Part shown: positions 30,634 to 43,260 of the stretch, piece after piece | Layout: every line of letters begins with the position of its first letter | How positions within the stretch are numbered: the stretch's first letter is position 1 | Assembly (NCBI RefSeq): GCF_026210795.1 | Contig: NC_089442.1 | Location: 2,666,001 to 2,730,000, forward strand | Direction of reading: 5' to 3' | Origin: Rhizophagus irregularis | Taxonomy: Eukaryota; Glomeromycota; Glomeromycetes; Glomerales; Glomeraceae | DNA length: 64,000 nucleotides | Made by a program: the position numbers and the translations under genes | The notes under the pieces: model-generated | Database searches by the model: none | What the model saw: the letters and a program-made list of their open reading frames with translations, nothing else | What the model was told of the DNA's origin: nothing

Positions 30634-33104
30634 ATGTTTGATCTGGCATATTCACAGCTTTTAGATACGAATCAGGAACTTCGTAGTGAGCTTCAAGATG
30701 AGATTTTTATTAATAAGAGCAATGAGAAAAAAGTTCGCTCTCTCGTGAAGGAGCTTGAGCAATGTTATCGAACTATCTCATTACAAGATAATACTATCAT
30801 AGCCCACGAAAAAGAGATAGAGAAACTTAAATCAGAAATATCTGACTTGCGAAACAGCTTAGGGTTTTACAACAGGATAAAAAATTCAAAGATGAGGTTG
30901 GGTCTATTCAAGATGGTCGAATCATAGAACTCGAAAATAAGGTTGGGAGTCTTAAAGCAAGAATCCGGATTCTCATAGATAAAAAAATCTCAATAAATGC
31001 TTTAGATATGGCAACGACTAATCTTATTGCAAACATTAATAGAGGACTAGAGCGGATAGAAAATCATATTAGAGGTGCTGGTACACCTATGCAGAATCCT
31101 GCTAATGTTATAGATGGTATTAGAGGTTCGTTAAATACTATTCGGGTTACTTTGCAAAATATTACGGCTGAGCGTGATCAGTACCAGAACATATTAAATG
31201 ATACAAATAATCGGGAACGGGATCTTGGAAATCAGTTAAGAGATAGTAGAAATCAGAATTTACGGTTACAACGTTTATTAGATGAATCCCGAGTTCGAGT
31301 TGAAAGAACTGTGAGAGAAAGGGACAATGCTCAAGGAGAGCGGAACTTGGCTATGCTGGCCTATAATAATGAAAGACAAGAATCCCGGCGCTGGATGTTT
31401 TCATATCGAGATAAAGATAGGCGTATCCAGGAACTATTGCGGGAAAAATTTGCTAAACAACTATTATATCGGCGAGATACTAACCGTCTTCAGCAAAATA
31501 CCCGACAGTTGCAGACTAATGCCCAAAATCAGGTAAATAGGATGTTAGTCATTATAGCGAGAAAGCAAACCCGTATCGGTGAATTACTACGTGAAAAGTT
31601 TGTTTTCCAACTAGTGATTAGGCAAAAAGATCAGAATATTTTAAATTTGCAGGGACAAATTTTGGCGCTTCAGAATAACCCACCTAATATACAACATATA
31701 GGTATGGCAGGATATCCGCCTCCAAAATTTCATGGTTTAGCTGGTGAAGATCCAGCAGATTATATAAGAGATTTGCGACAATGGTGTGAAGCTTCCCCTA
31801 ACCACGATCCGAATGCAGGTCATCAACACCGAATTCGTATTGACGGGCTTTTTGAGTCTGGTTTACTAGATTATGCAAAAGATTGGTATGAAACTGAGAT
31901 TAAGGGGAGAAACTGGGAATTGCAAAATATTAGTGATAATACCGGTCTTGCAAATATTGGTGCTATCAATGGACTGGCTAATAATAATGCATTACGTGCT
32001 ATTAATGCCAATCAGTTTCGAGGTGGGGCGCTTCATATAAGGAATACTGTACCAGCTGATAATAATGCGATTGCCAATCCATTAGTACCTGGACATACTG
32101 TTTGGGAAGAAGATTGGTCCATATCGGGTGGTCGCCCAACACATTTAGCCCCAAACGCGCCAAATGCTAATGCTGGTGGTAATGTTATAGCTCGTGGAAT
32201 GTTTGTTGGACAGAAGATACATACATTTTTACATGACTTTCCCACAGTTACTGCTGAAAAATCTAAAGTTAAATTTCAGTCGCTTATTCAAGGTAATGAT
32301 CCTGTGGGACGATTCTATGCTAACTTAAAGAGAATGGTTAAATTAGCATACCCTTTGCTTCCTGCCGTTAATCAAGACGAATTGGTTAAACAACAATTTT
32401 TTCATGGTCTTAAACCCGATAACCAAATAGAAGTAAGACGAATCGGCCTAGAGACTCCTCTTCCTGGATTAATTAAGAAATTAGAGGAAATTGAGAGATA
32501 TAGCGCCCAGCAAATTCTCGGAATGACTCTGCATCAACCGTCACATAAAACCAATTCTCAAGGATCTACTTCGGCTGAGATTGATAAGTTAAAATCTGAA
32601 ATAGCCTTTCTACGAACCCAGCTAGCTCAACCGGTTCAAGTACACTCCCAGAACAATGAGGCCTTAGAAAAGATGTATATACGTGCAGTGCGTTTGGGAA
32701 TGCCACCTGATGCACTAAGAGATCTTACATCCTTAGATAATTATATTAATGATGAATTAATAAGGAGATTGGGTGTTGCTAATGCTAACTATGCTAAGCT
32801 TTCTAAGCAAATCAATGTGGTTAAAAAGTTACATAAAAGTGGTCGTAAACCTACTCGTAAAACTTCTAAAACAAAGAAAAAGAAATCAAAAAATAAGTCT
32901 AAGAAGAAAAAATCCAAAAGTGGTCGAGTCCATACAGCTAGAGTAGACGAACAATCGGATTTAGATTCTTCCGAAAATGATGCTTCTTCGTCGGAGTCTG
33001 AGGATAGTTCTTCTAGCTCTGAGAGTTCATCCTCTGAATCAGAGTCTGAGGCTGAGGCTGATGCTGAAATTAATGTTAATATATCTCAGGTAAAAAAAAA
33101 GTGA
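30634..33104 (+). pseudogene. Gag-like structural protein (broken)
   Basis: A long coiled coil (about 30640-31650) leads into a Gag-like core: FHGLAGEDPADYIRDLRQWC near 31730, DWYE near 31885, then FYANLKRMVKLAYPLL and FFHGLKPDNQIEV near 32310-32440. This is the pattern of Ty3/Gypsy-type Gag. A second coiled coil follows, then a motif LGMPPDALRDLTSLDNYI (about 32695), a lysine-rich stretch and an acidic serine tail. No zinc knuckle was seen. It is followed by a retropepsin-like gene but no reverse transcriptase. It is broken, with about two breaks, and is a fossil. Whether it is the element's own capsid protein or a captured retroelement piece is open. Confidence 0.65.
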
Positions 33105-33342
33105 AGAAAGGACATAGTCCTATTACCTCCTCACAGAAGAAGAAATCAAAAACTCGCAAGTCTCGTAAGTCTCATAAGGTAAAAGATGCGGAAACACCCG
33201 GTCTCTTTGGGATCCCCCTTTAGCAGATCCTTCTGGGATCGCATCAGTTCCTATTTCCAAGAAGGAAAAGCAAAGTTCAAAGTCCCCACCACAGGATGAA
33301 CAATCCCGCTTAGAAAAAATCATTGAGAAAATTATTGAGAAG

Positions 33343-33984
33343 GTGCTTAATGAAAAGTTTGGTACTATCACGGCCCTCCTTCACTTACAGAACGATAATT
33401 CTAAAACACTGGCCGATTCTGAAGAGGATGAATTCATTGATGTTCCTATGGAGATAGATTTTGTACGGAGAAAAGATCCCGCCACAGATGTTGCCACTGT
33501 TAAATGTAGAATTAAGCGTCTAGTGATTCCGGCAGGTACAGTTGATCCTGGTGCTAATTTTCCAATCATGTCTGAGGATATAGCCAAACGATCAAAGCTA
33601 GAAATTGATACAAAAGAAAAACATGATCTCAGAGGCATTGCTACTACTCCTACAGAGTCGCTTGGAATTGTTAGGAATGTTCCAGTAAATTTCGCTCCTG
33701 GATGTACTATATACGCCGATTTTGCAGTCGTCAAGTATCCTAAGCCGATGCTTATTTTACCCAACACATTGCTTGATAAATATAACTATGATTTACTTGC
33801 ATCGAAGCGAGAATTAAGACTAAAATGTAATGGTAAGGAATTTTTTATCCCAATTAATATGCATAAGGTCAAGAACAAGCTTGAGGTGAATTGTGCGACC
33901 ACTATTCCTGAATGTGATGATTCCTCGACCCCAGACAAAATTTCGCAGGACTTAATCGAAGATGGTACATTTAAAAAAAAGTGA
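33343..33984 (+). pseudogene. Retropepsin-like aspartic protease region
   Basis: An open region with the layout of a retroviral-type aspartic protease: VIPAGTVDPGANFPIMSEDI as the active-site loop, then LRGIATTPTESLGIV, and a closing MLILPNTLLDKYNYDLL where the flap-to-C-terminal strand normally lies. It follows the Gag-like gene on the same strand, the usual gag-pro order. In the family the protease cuts Gag during particle maturation. Its link to the Gag-like gene is uncertain because the interval between them is not clearly coding, and it is grouped with the fossil parts of the element. Confidence 0.55.
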
Positions 33985-34097
33985 GTTATGAGGAGCTTGA
34001 AAAAATGCTATATAGCACTCTTAAGTCTAAAGAAAATCTTAACGGACTATGTGAGGAGTTGTTATCACGCTATATCGAACTAAATGAAAAACATCTT

Positions 34098-34553
34098 TTA
34101 CATGGCTAGTATTCTATTTATTCCTTCTGTGACTTTTTCACCTCTCTTATCTTCTTTCTCATAAAATGCTCCTAATTCCTCATTGCTTATATTTAAACTT
34201 TTTGAACTTATTGAAGCTAGTGGTGTCTGAATAACAGGTGACTCAGAGATGTGAACGGATTTAGACTTAGTTTTTTTTCCTCCGGTCTTTTTCACCTTAT
34301 TCCCCAAAACAACATTGCATTCTACAGGATCTGCTTGCTGATACGTATCAGGTTCTTCTGAAAATGGCTTTATATCTTTAGGATCTATTTGTGGATGGAC
34401 TCCTCTCCAAATTTGATATACCCGTCGTGTTGATATTTTGTATTTATTAGCCATGGCTTCTGATGCCCGTTTCATTGAATTTTTGGCTTTAATAATATCC
34501 TGAATATCTTCAGAAGATAGACGGGTTGCATCTGAGCGCAAATACCTAATCAT
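34098..34553 (-). CDS. Helix-turn-helix protein with basic tail
   Basis: 151 residues. Residues about 12-50 (LSSEDIQDIIKAKNS, then ASEAMANKYKISTRRVYQIW) read as a helix-turn-helix with the recognition helix in STRRVYQIWRG. The middle has a basic cluster (KKTGGKKTKSKS), and the tail is helical. Similar small HTH proteins bind element DNA in many transposons. It lies between two related coiled-coil stretches on the opposite strand and may have been inserted there. No family name assigned. Confidence 0.6.
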   Translation of the reverse strand: MIRYLRSDATRLSSEDIQDIIKAKNSMKRASEAMANKYKISTRRVYQIWRGVHPQIDPKDIKPFSEEPDTYQQADPVECNVVLGNKVKKTGGKKTKSKSVHISESPVIQTPLASISSKSLNISNEELGAFYEKEDKRGEKVTEGINRILAM

Positions 34554-34574
34554 TTTACAAATGGATAGAAAAAA

Positions 34575-34740
34575 TCTTTCAAAAAAATACCAATATATTT
34601 TCGGTATTCATTCGATTTTTGTTCGGTATTATCAATATATTTTCGGTAGATTCGATAAATTCGATTCATTCGATCCATCTGATTCATTCAGTATATTTGG
34701 TACTATCGATATATTTTCGGTAGATTCGATCCAGAAATTT
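34575..34740 (+). repeat. Short degenerate repeats
   Basis: The unit atattttcggtagattcga occurs twice (about 34637 and 34712) with shorter ttcggtatt and attcgatt pieces between. It lies just upstream of the divergent HTH gene and may be its control region. Confidence 0.6.
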
Positions 34741-34839
34741 TTAGTCATATTTTTTTTACTATAGTAACAGTTAAGCCGAAAAAAAAAGGCTATGACCAAT
34801 GTATATACTTTGAAAGATATCAATAATAAAAGTGATTGT

Positions 34840-35855
34840 TCCTTTAGGGGGTCGGTCAACGACTTAGTGGTGCAAATGAGCAAGAGATTAAAGAAAAATT
34901 ATATTCCGCTCTCAAATCTAAAGCCGAAATTAATGATCTCAGCGAAAAGCTGGTAGATAAGTACAATGAGCGAGAAAAGGAGTTTGAAAATAAAGCTAGC
35001 CAGTTAATTGCATCCACTACTAAAGCGTAAGTTAGATCCCAACTTATTTCTGAACGAAAGTCTCATACTGAGAGTCAACGTGAGCTTGAAGCCAAATATA
35101 CTGCCGAAATCCAATCGCTCAAATCTAAGATTAAAACACTGAAAAGAGAGGGGACTTTAGTCCAGAAAGCTTCGTCCGCCGACAAGACCAAGATTCTTTC
35201 TCTTGAAACTAAAGTACGTGAATTGGAAGGTAAGTTGGATGACTTGGAACTAGAACAGGTGCTCCATGATTCGAATGCAGTGGGAGGACTTCTAGAGGAG
35301 CCAGCCCAATCTGATCCTAAAGAGATCGATTCTCTCAGGCTTGAATTGGAACGAGTGAAGGAAGACCTTAATTCAAAAGAATATACAATAGAATGTATGG
35401 AAAAAGGGAAAGAGGCGTCGGATAACATATACAAGCGGGAGCTAGATATTTGGTCTTCAGAACGATTAAAATTAATGGAGAAAAACACTCATCTTCAAGA
35501 ATTGCTGTCGAAGAAAGATAATGAAGTAGATACGCCATCCCCATTTATGAATGATTCATCATGCACAGCGCCTTCTGGCCAACCTTCCACTCTTAATCCT
35601 TCGTCCCAAATAATTTCTGTAGGTGGCGCAGAAGCAGTATCTTTACCGACGACTGCTACTATCATTGCGAGCTCCTCGATGTCGCCTATGTTAATATATT
35701 CTATACTTACCCTAGTATTTATTACGATTATATGTTTCATGGCCAGGAAATGGTGGAATTCGTGGAAAAAAAGTGACCGATATTTATCTCACGAAAATTA
35801 CGAAGATAGGCCAGGAATAATACCTAATCATCTACCGTATAAGTACTGGCGCTAG
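34840..35855 (+). pseudogene. Coiled-coil protein with C-terminal membrane anchor (broken)
   Basis: A long coiled coil (YSALKSKAEINDLSEKL, ETKVRELEGKLDDLELEQ, LRLELERVKEDLNSKEY) is followed by a Ser/Thr/Pro-rich linker. Near 35680-35745 comes one hydrophobic span, PMLIYSILTLVFITIICFMA, then a short basic tail beginning RKWWNSWKK. This layout, a stalk plus a single anchor, is seen in viral surface and fibre proteins but also in ordinary tail-anchored proteins. The 3' end overlaps the convergent gene at 35832-36185 by 24 bases. It carries about one or two breaks and is treated as part of the fossil element. Confidence 0.55.
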
Positions 35856-36185
35856 TGGAACTTCTTCAAATCTTTTTTGGATATGAGCTAATACCTTTTC
35901 TGATAAATCTCTTTCGGCTTGGCGCTCAGGCGGATTTATTAAGACTTTTTTTGCGTCGGCCACCGTACATCCTAATAACCATCCAATATGAATCCGGTCA
36001 CCTCCCTTACCATTATGTCCATGGTGTTGTAAAAATCGATAGTCTTCCATGACAATATCCGTCATTTTCTCCTGATCAGCTATTATTTTACGAAATTCCT
36101 GTCTATCCTCTTCTGTAATTGGGAGACGGATTTCACTTGATTTTATGCCTATGTACTGGGAAACTTTTTCCTGTAATTCAGCCAT
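35832..36185 (-). CDS. Hypothetical protein, 117 residues
   Basis: It starts MAELQEKVSQYIGIKSSE and is charged and helical, with a Gly/His-rich turn (LQHHGHNGKGGDRIHIGWL) in the middle. No known motif recognised. It overlaps the 3' end of the convergent membrane-anchored gene by 24 bases and lies 0.3 kb from the polymerase gene, whose strand it shares. A small accessory protein of the element is the likely status. Confidence 0.5.
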   Translation of the reverse strand: MAELQEKVSQYIGIKSSEIRLPITEEDRQEFRKIIADQEKMTDIVMEDYRFLQHHGHNGKGGDRIHIGWLLGCTVADAKKVLINPPERQAERDLSEKVLAHIQKRFEEVPLAPVLIR

Positions 36186-38999
36186 TATATCAATAAAGCT
36201 TAAGTTTAAAATATGTAGATTTTTTTGGCTGATCGTAAACTTTGATATGCAAAATACTAATGATTATCTCCGGGTATATCCAAGGCCAGGCTATATGATC
36301 GGAGGATGATCTCTTGGGATCAGAGGCCAGAAGATCGATTATAGGAATTGAAGTTAGCCTGTATTATTGTACGAAAAAATATATGCTACTATAAATGATA
36401 TTGTAAGTTTCTTAGCTGAGGTCTGGCAAATTTGGCTAAGAATACTTAGCAATATAGTTCAATGATATCATCTATATCCGCTTCAGACGAGTTATCTTTT
36501 TGTCATCCTGTAGCTTCGATAACATCCGATAGCGTGTGGTTTCTAGACCAACCATTTTGTACCATATGCTCTGCAAATCAGCTAATAATGCACATTCATT
36601 TTCTTGAATATATGCTAATATATATTTTTCTAAGGTCATGGCTTTAGGTTTGTGCTTACCGGGTTTAGTAACTAATTTATACATTCTATCTCTACAGCCA
36701 ACATCGATCTTAGAAATTTCTGCGAGTAATGTTGTTAGCTTTAAGCGGATGGATTCCTCTTGCTTATCTAGTGCATTGAGATAGGAAGACCAATAAACAT
36801 CATTTCCCGAGTATTTTACTATTTTATCAGCATATGTGCTATTAAATAAATTTTTCGCATAAGTATTAGCCTCTTTCCACAGATGGGATATAATGGCATG
36901 ATTTTTTTTCGGACCAGTATGTAGCTCTTTGATATACCCTCTAACCCATTTTTCAGCTGATTTCTGAGCTAAGGCATCTCTTATTTTCGATACCTCATCT
37001 TCATCTATTTCGTCTTCATCCTCTTCGTCCAGGTCGTCTTCATCCGCCACACCAGCATCTGCTTTATCATCACCACTCACTCCATTATGTTTTGCTTTAT
37101 TAGCATCTTTTAACTTTTTTAAGGCTTCCAGCACAGCTTCGGGTGATGGTTGGTATATATCTTCATAATTTATAAAACGTGCACAGAGGCTGACAACACT
37201 ATTCAGATAATAACTAATATCGATCTTTTTACCAAGCTGTCTGGCCACTTCTGGGTACTCCATTTTATCACCTACCTTCTGTGATAAATCATTCTCAACT
37301 ACAACAAATTCAAACCGCTCGCCTGGTTCTGGGATTTCATAAAGATAAGGCTTGGGTGTTAGGCCCTTTTTTATGAGCCGTTTGGCGTCTGCTTCTTCAC
37401 GAGTATATCTATCCCGCATTCGTGACATAAAGCGCTGGACAGACTTATTATCTTTGTCTGGTTTCCAGACAGCAGTTTTAATTAAATCATTAAGATCTGT
37501 CCGAGAAATATCCTTTACAGATCCCCTAAGAACATCCTTTATGATTTGATGTATAGTGCGACTATTTTCCAGCCTCATAGATTCATCCATAATATGCTTT
37601 CCTATTTTGCAGAAAAGAGTAGAATGACCTTGTTTCACAATTTCAACCCCCCGAATGAAAGGCTTTTTATTAAAGTTCGGCTTGCTTTCATGTGGGATAC
37701 CATAGTATTTTTTCTTTCCAGTAAATACTACCGGGAATAAGACTTCCTCATATGCCATTTTAAGATAAGGGGATCCGTTATCTGCCTTGAGAAAGTCATT
37801 GATATCATCACGAAGTTTCTCTATTTCCCCCATAGAGATTTCCACCATTCGAGACCAATATTCTTCTTTTGGAATCCCATTACCATAGTCATATAGCTCA
37901 TCACATTCCTGAAAACACTCCTCTGGACAGACAAGATATAAGGAATCAGTGTCTCCATATTTTATTTGGAAACCCCTGCTTTTAACGAAATCTGCAACAA
38001 GTTTGATATTTCTCCGCCCAGTAGATGTGACGCCTCCAGCAAGTGCACGCAAGAAGAAAGGGGACTTACTATCTCCAGCTGTACCATAAAATGAGTTCAT
38101 GTATACCTTAATTGCATTTTGTCCTGCATCTAAGCAAGAATATTCAAAACAAACTGAATCATATTCTGCCATGAATTCATGCTTTTCTTTATTAATAAAA
38201 TGGTATAGATTTTTGTTAAGGCTGGCATGGTTTTTCTCCTCCGCTTTTGCTAAAACGTGCTCGATAGCTTCTGATAGTGACAAATCTTTATCCATTAAAC
38301 CTATTACCAGTTCCATGACTTTCTTTTTTTCTTTCACAGGAGCGAGACGTTTTTTTATTTCAACCCGTTTAACAGACAAATATTCCAGCACAATAGCATA
38401 GAGACCCTTTTCTTCAGGGATGTTATTATGTCTTATAGACCATGCTAGAACATCAATACCATTGAATTTGAAATTAATTTCATGGAGCGTTTTGCCACTA
38501 TCTCTCAGAAACTCAGCATGTTTTCGAGATAAAATGATTTTATCGGGTGAGAGGTTGTAAGTCATAATAAGACTCGGATATAATGATCCAAAGTCTAAGC
38601 CAGTTACAGGACGTCTATTTTCGAGTCCTTTTATTGGTGGGAAGACGTAGGCACCTGGGAATGATTCTGTTTCCGTTCGTTCTGAAATTATACTGGTTAA
38701 AACCCCTTCCCGCCATGCACTAGCACTTAAAAGATTGCTCACTTTCATCCCTATTGCAAAATAATGCGCATCTGATAATGAAATAAATGCTATGTTTGCA
38801 ACCTCCCTGTACTCATTAATTACATTACGCTTGACCATTAACCGCTGACAGCTAAGAGCATCGATCATGCAGTATTTGGCCACTTCATGCATCTGCTCGG
38901 CCGTTATAGCATTAGTTTCTCTCAAAGCCCTTCCATAATACTTAAACATGCGGTGAAAAGGCATGTCCATATGGCAAGCCGAGTTGGACAAAATTATCA

Positions 39000-39370
39000 G
39001 ACATTGCGCGATAAAATATCAAGCATGGCTAGACAAAATGTCACTCCATGTCTGACATTTTACCTGTTTATGCTTGATTTTCATCTGTTCCGTGCTTGAT
39101 ATTTATCTGTATGTGCTTGATATTTTTATCTGTTCATGCTTGATGTTTATCTATCATGTGCTTGATATTTTTATCTGTTCATGCTTGATGTTTATCTGTA
39201 CGTGCTTGATATTTATCTGTACGTGCTTGATGGTTTTATCCGACCATGCTTGACATTTTTATCCGTCCATGCTTTATGTTTTTATCCATCTGTGCTTGAT
39301 ATTTTTGTCCGTCTGTGCTTGATGTTTTTGTCCAACTGTGTTTGATTTAATCCAACTATGCTCGATAATT
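39000..39370 (+). repeat. Left subterminal array of the foldback transposon
   Basis: About 17 degenerate units of the type tatctgtacgtgcttgat, with spacing near 20 bases. The inverted partner array is 42880-43260. Confidence 0.8.
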
Positions 39371-41029
39371 TTATCTTTGTCAAAAATTAGTTTCTTTGTC
39401 AGCACAGGGTTGATATATTGTTGGTCACATGTTTTAAGTTTAGCGTAGTTTTAAAAAAATTTTTTTTTTTTATTGGCTTTTTTTTATAAACAAATTTTGT
39501 AGAGAATTTTATTTTTAATATAGGCAAAGGCTTAGTTTGATAGAATTTCTTTGGGAATTTTTTTAATAAGATTTTTTTGATAAAAAATTTTGTTAGAAAA
39601 TTTTTTTCATTGATAGGAACATTTCTGAGTTTTTTTTTTTGATGATAATTTCGTTAAAAATTTTTATTTGATAGAAATTTTATTGGAGAATTTTTTTTTG
39701 ATAAGATTTTTTTTTTGACATATACTTAACAATTTTTTGTGACAGGAGAAATTTTTTTTTTTTGATAGAGAATTAATTGAGAATTGCTTTTTTTTTTTGC
39801 AGAAAATTATTTGAAGAATTTTTTTAATAGGAAAGATTTTTTTTTTGATAGATAATTTCGTTACTAGAAAATTTTTTTAACAAGTGAGATTTTTTTTTGA
39901 TAGAGAATTTCGTTAAGAATTTTTTTTTAATAGGAGGGAGTTTTCCTTGATAAAGAATTCTTTTGGGAATTTTTTTTAATAAGTGAAAGTATTTTTTGAC
40001 GTAGAATTTTATTAGAGAATTTTTTTTTTTTTGATAGATCATTTCGTTAATAATTTTTTTAACAGGAGAGATTTTTTTTTTGATAGATCATTTCGTTAGT
40101 AATTTTTTTAACAGGAGATTTTTTTTTTGATAGAAAATTTCGGTAAAGAATTTTTTTTTTAATAGGGAAAATGTATTTTTCGATGGAAGATTTTCGTTAG
40201 AAATTTTTCTTAATCAGGGATATTTTTTTTTGATTAAGAATTTCATTAGAGAATTATTGGTTGAAAAGTTTTTTTATTTTTTTGATGGAGAATTTTGTTA
40301 GAAGTCTCAATAGAAAATTTTATTGAAAATAGTTTTTTTTTTTAATAAGGGTATTGAGAATTTTGGCTTGAAATTTTTTTTTTTTAATAAAGAATTTCAT
40401 TAGAGATCTTTTTTTATAAAATTAAAAAAAATACTAAATTACATTAATAAGATTAAGATAAAATTAAAAAAAACTATGATAGAATCCTAAGTAGCATAGT
40501 AAATTAAGCAAATTTTATATACTAGTAAAGCTCCGCATAAGCTGACATAAATTAAAAAGTTAATAATGTTAACTTTAAGAAAAGTATATAGCAGAAATTT
40601 GTTTGCAGTGTTTCTTCATTTTATCATAATTGGCATAAAAACATTTTTGAAAATCTACTATTTTAAATACTTTTAATATATATAAATAAAAATTGGGATT
40701 GCTAAATGTCGCCTGGGCGATCATCGCCTGGGTTTTTTTTTTTCAAATATGTATCTAATTTTTGATCGGTTATTATTAAAAAGATATTTTTTTAAAAAAT
40801 TTTTTTGCAAACATATTTATTCAAAATAATCTTATTTAATGAAATTTTATTTACAAATATTAAAATTTAAGTCACATTTACGATTTTAAAGAATAAAATC
40901 ACACTATTTATTTTTATTGAAATGTACAAATAAAAGAAACAATAACAATAAATAAAAAAGATAAGTAAATTACAATGATCAAGGAAAAAAAATAAAATAA
41001 CAATGGAGTAATGGAAAGTAATAGAAGAT

Positions 41030-41680
41030 GAAAGGGAGTAAAAAAGAGTAATGAGAAGTGATAGGAACCAAAAGGAGAAATAGGACATGATGAGAGATGA
41101 AAAGGAGTGATGGAAGACGAAAAGAAGTGATGGGTGACAAAGAGGAGTGATGGGAGATAAAAAAAAGAAGTGATGGGAAGATTAAGAGGAGTGATGGGAG
41201 ACAAAAAGAAGTGATGAAAGGCGAAGAGGAGTGATGGGAGACGAAAAGAAGTAATGGGAGACAAAGAGGTGTGATGGGTGATGAAGAGGAGTGATGAGAG
41301 ATAAAAAGGAGTGATGGGAGACGAAAAGAAGTGATGAGAAGATTAAGAGGAGTGATGAGTGACGAAAAGAAGTGATGGGAAGATTAAGAGGAGTGATGGG
41401 AGACGAAAAGGAGTGATGGGAGACGAAAAGAAGTGATGGGAGACGAAAAGAAGTGATGGGAGACGAAAAGAAGTGATGAGAAGATTAAGAGAAGTGATAG
41501 GAGACGAAAGGGAGTGATGGGAGACGAAAAAGAGTGATGGGAGACAAAAAGGAGTGATAGGAGATGAAGAGGAGTGATGGGGGATGAAAAGAAGCGATGG
41601 GAGACGAAAAGGAGTGATGGGAGACGAAAAGGAGCGATGGAAGATTAAAAGAAGTGATGGGAAGATGAAGAGGAGTAAAA
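41030..41680 (+). repeat. Minisatellite in the centre of the foldback transposon
   Basis: About 30 units of the type gagtgatgggagacgaaaa, mostly 19-21 bp, with variants such as aagtgatgggaagattaaga. The strand is purine-only over long stretches, so it could form unusual DNA structure. Open frames through it are repeat artefacts. Confidence 0.9.
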
Positions 41681-42879
41681 ATTTATTAAAATTGTAAAAT
41701 TTAATAAAAAATTTTCCAATAAATTTTCAATCAATTTTTTATAAAAAAAAGATCTCTAATGAAATTCTTTATTAAAAAAAAAAAATTACAAGCCAAAATT
41801 CTCGATACCCTTATTAAAAAAAAACTATTTTCAATAAAATTTTCTATTGAGACTTCTAACAAAATTCTCCATCAAAAAAATAAAAAGGCTTTTCAACCAA
41901 CAATTCTCTAATGAAATTCTCAATCAAAAAAAATATCCCCTGATTAAGAAAAATTTCTAACGAAAATCTTCCATCAAAAAATACATTTTCCCTATTAAAA
42001 AAAAATTCAAAGATTCTTACCTATTAAAAAAAGTTCTCAAAAGAATTTCTATAAAAAAAAAACTTCCTTCCTATTAAAAAAAAAATTCTTTACCGAAATT
42101 TTCTATCAAAAAAAAAAATCTCCTGTTAAAAAAATTATTAACGAAATGATCTATCGAAAAAAAAAAAAAAATCTTACCTAAAAAAAAAATTCTACAGTAT
42201 GATGAAATTTCTATCAAAAAAAAAAAAAAAATTCTCTAATAAAATTCTCCGTCAAAAATACTATTAAAAAAAATTCCCAAAAGAATTCTTTATCAAGGAA
42301 AACTCCCTCCTATTAAAAAAAAACTCTTAACGAAATTCTCTATCAAAAAAAAATCTCACTTGTTAAAAAAAATTTTCTAGTAACGAAATTATCTATCAAA
42401 AAAAAATCTTCCCTATTAAAAAAATTCTTCAAATAATTTTCTACAAAAAAAAAAAAATTCTCAATTAATTCTCTATCAAAAAAAAAAAATCTCTCATGTT
42501 AATAAAAAAAATTGTTCCAACAAATTAAGTATATGTCAAAAAAAAAATCTTATTAAAAAAAATTCTCTGAAATTATCATCAAAAAAAAAACTCAGAAATG
42601 TCCCTATCAATGAAAAAAATTTTCTAACAAAATTTTTTATCAAAAAAAATCTTATTAAAAATTCCCAAAGAAATTCTACCAAACAAAGCCTTTGCCTATA
42701 TTAAAAATAAAAATTCTCTACAAAATTTGTTTATAAAAAAAAGCCAATAAAAAAAAAAAATTTTTTTTAAAACTACGCTAAACTTAAAAATATGTGACCG
42801 ACAATATATCAACCCTATGCTGACAAAGAAACTAATTTTTGACAAAGATAAAATTATCGAACATAGTTGGATTAAATCA

Positions 42880-43260
42880 AACACAGTTGGACAAAAACAT
42901 CAAGCACAGACGGACAAAAATATCAAGCACAGATGGATAAAAACATAAAGCACGGACGGATAAAAATGTCAAGCATGGCCAGATAAAACTATCAAGCACG
43001 TACAGATATAACCATCAAGCACGTACAGATAAAACCATCAAGCACGTACAGATAAATATCAAGCACGTACAGATAAAACATCAAGCACGTACAGATAAAC
43101 ATCAAGCATGAACAGATAAAAATATCAAGCACGTGATAGATAAACATCAAGCATGAACAGATAAAAATATCAAACACGTACAGATAAATATCAAGCACGG
43201 ACAGATGAATATCAAGCATGAACAGGTAATATGTCAGGCACGGTGTAACATTTTGTCAAT
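42880..43260 (+). repeat. Right subterminal array of the foldback transposon
   Basis: Tandem units of about 20 bp (atcaagcacgtacagataaa and variants), the inverted counterpart of 39000-39370. Confidence 0.85.

Noticed and set aside
30634-33984. A whole Gypsy retrotransposon at this site
   Set aside because: No LTRs, primer-binding site, reverse transcriptase or RNase H are visible around the Gag-like and protease-like genes.
39000-39370. CRISPR-like array of regular repeats
   Set aside because: Units of about 20 bp abut without unique spacers and are mirrored at the other end, so they are transposon subterminal repeats in a eukaryotic genome.
40867-41264. Overlapping open frames rich in Ser, Phe and Leu on the minus strand
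   Set aside because: They are translations of the purine-rich minisatellite inside the foldback transposon.
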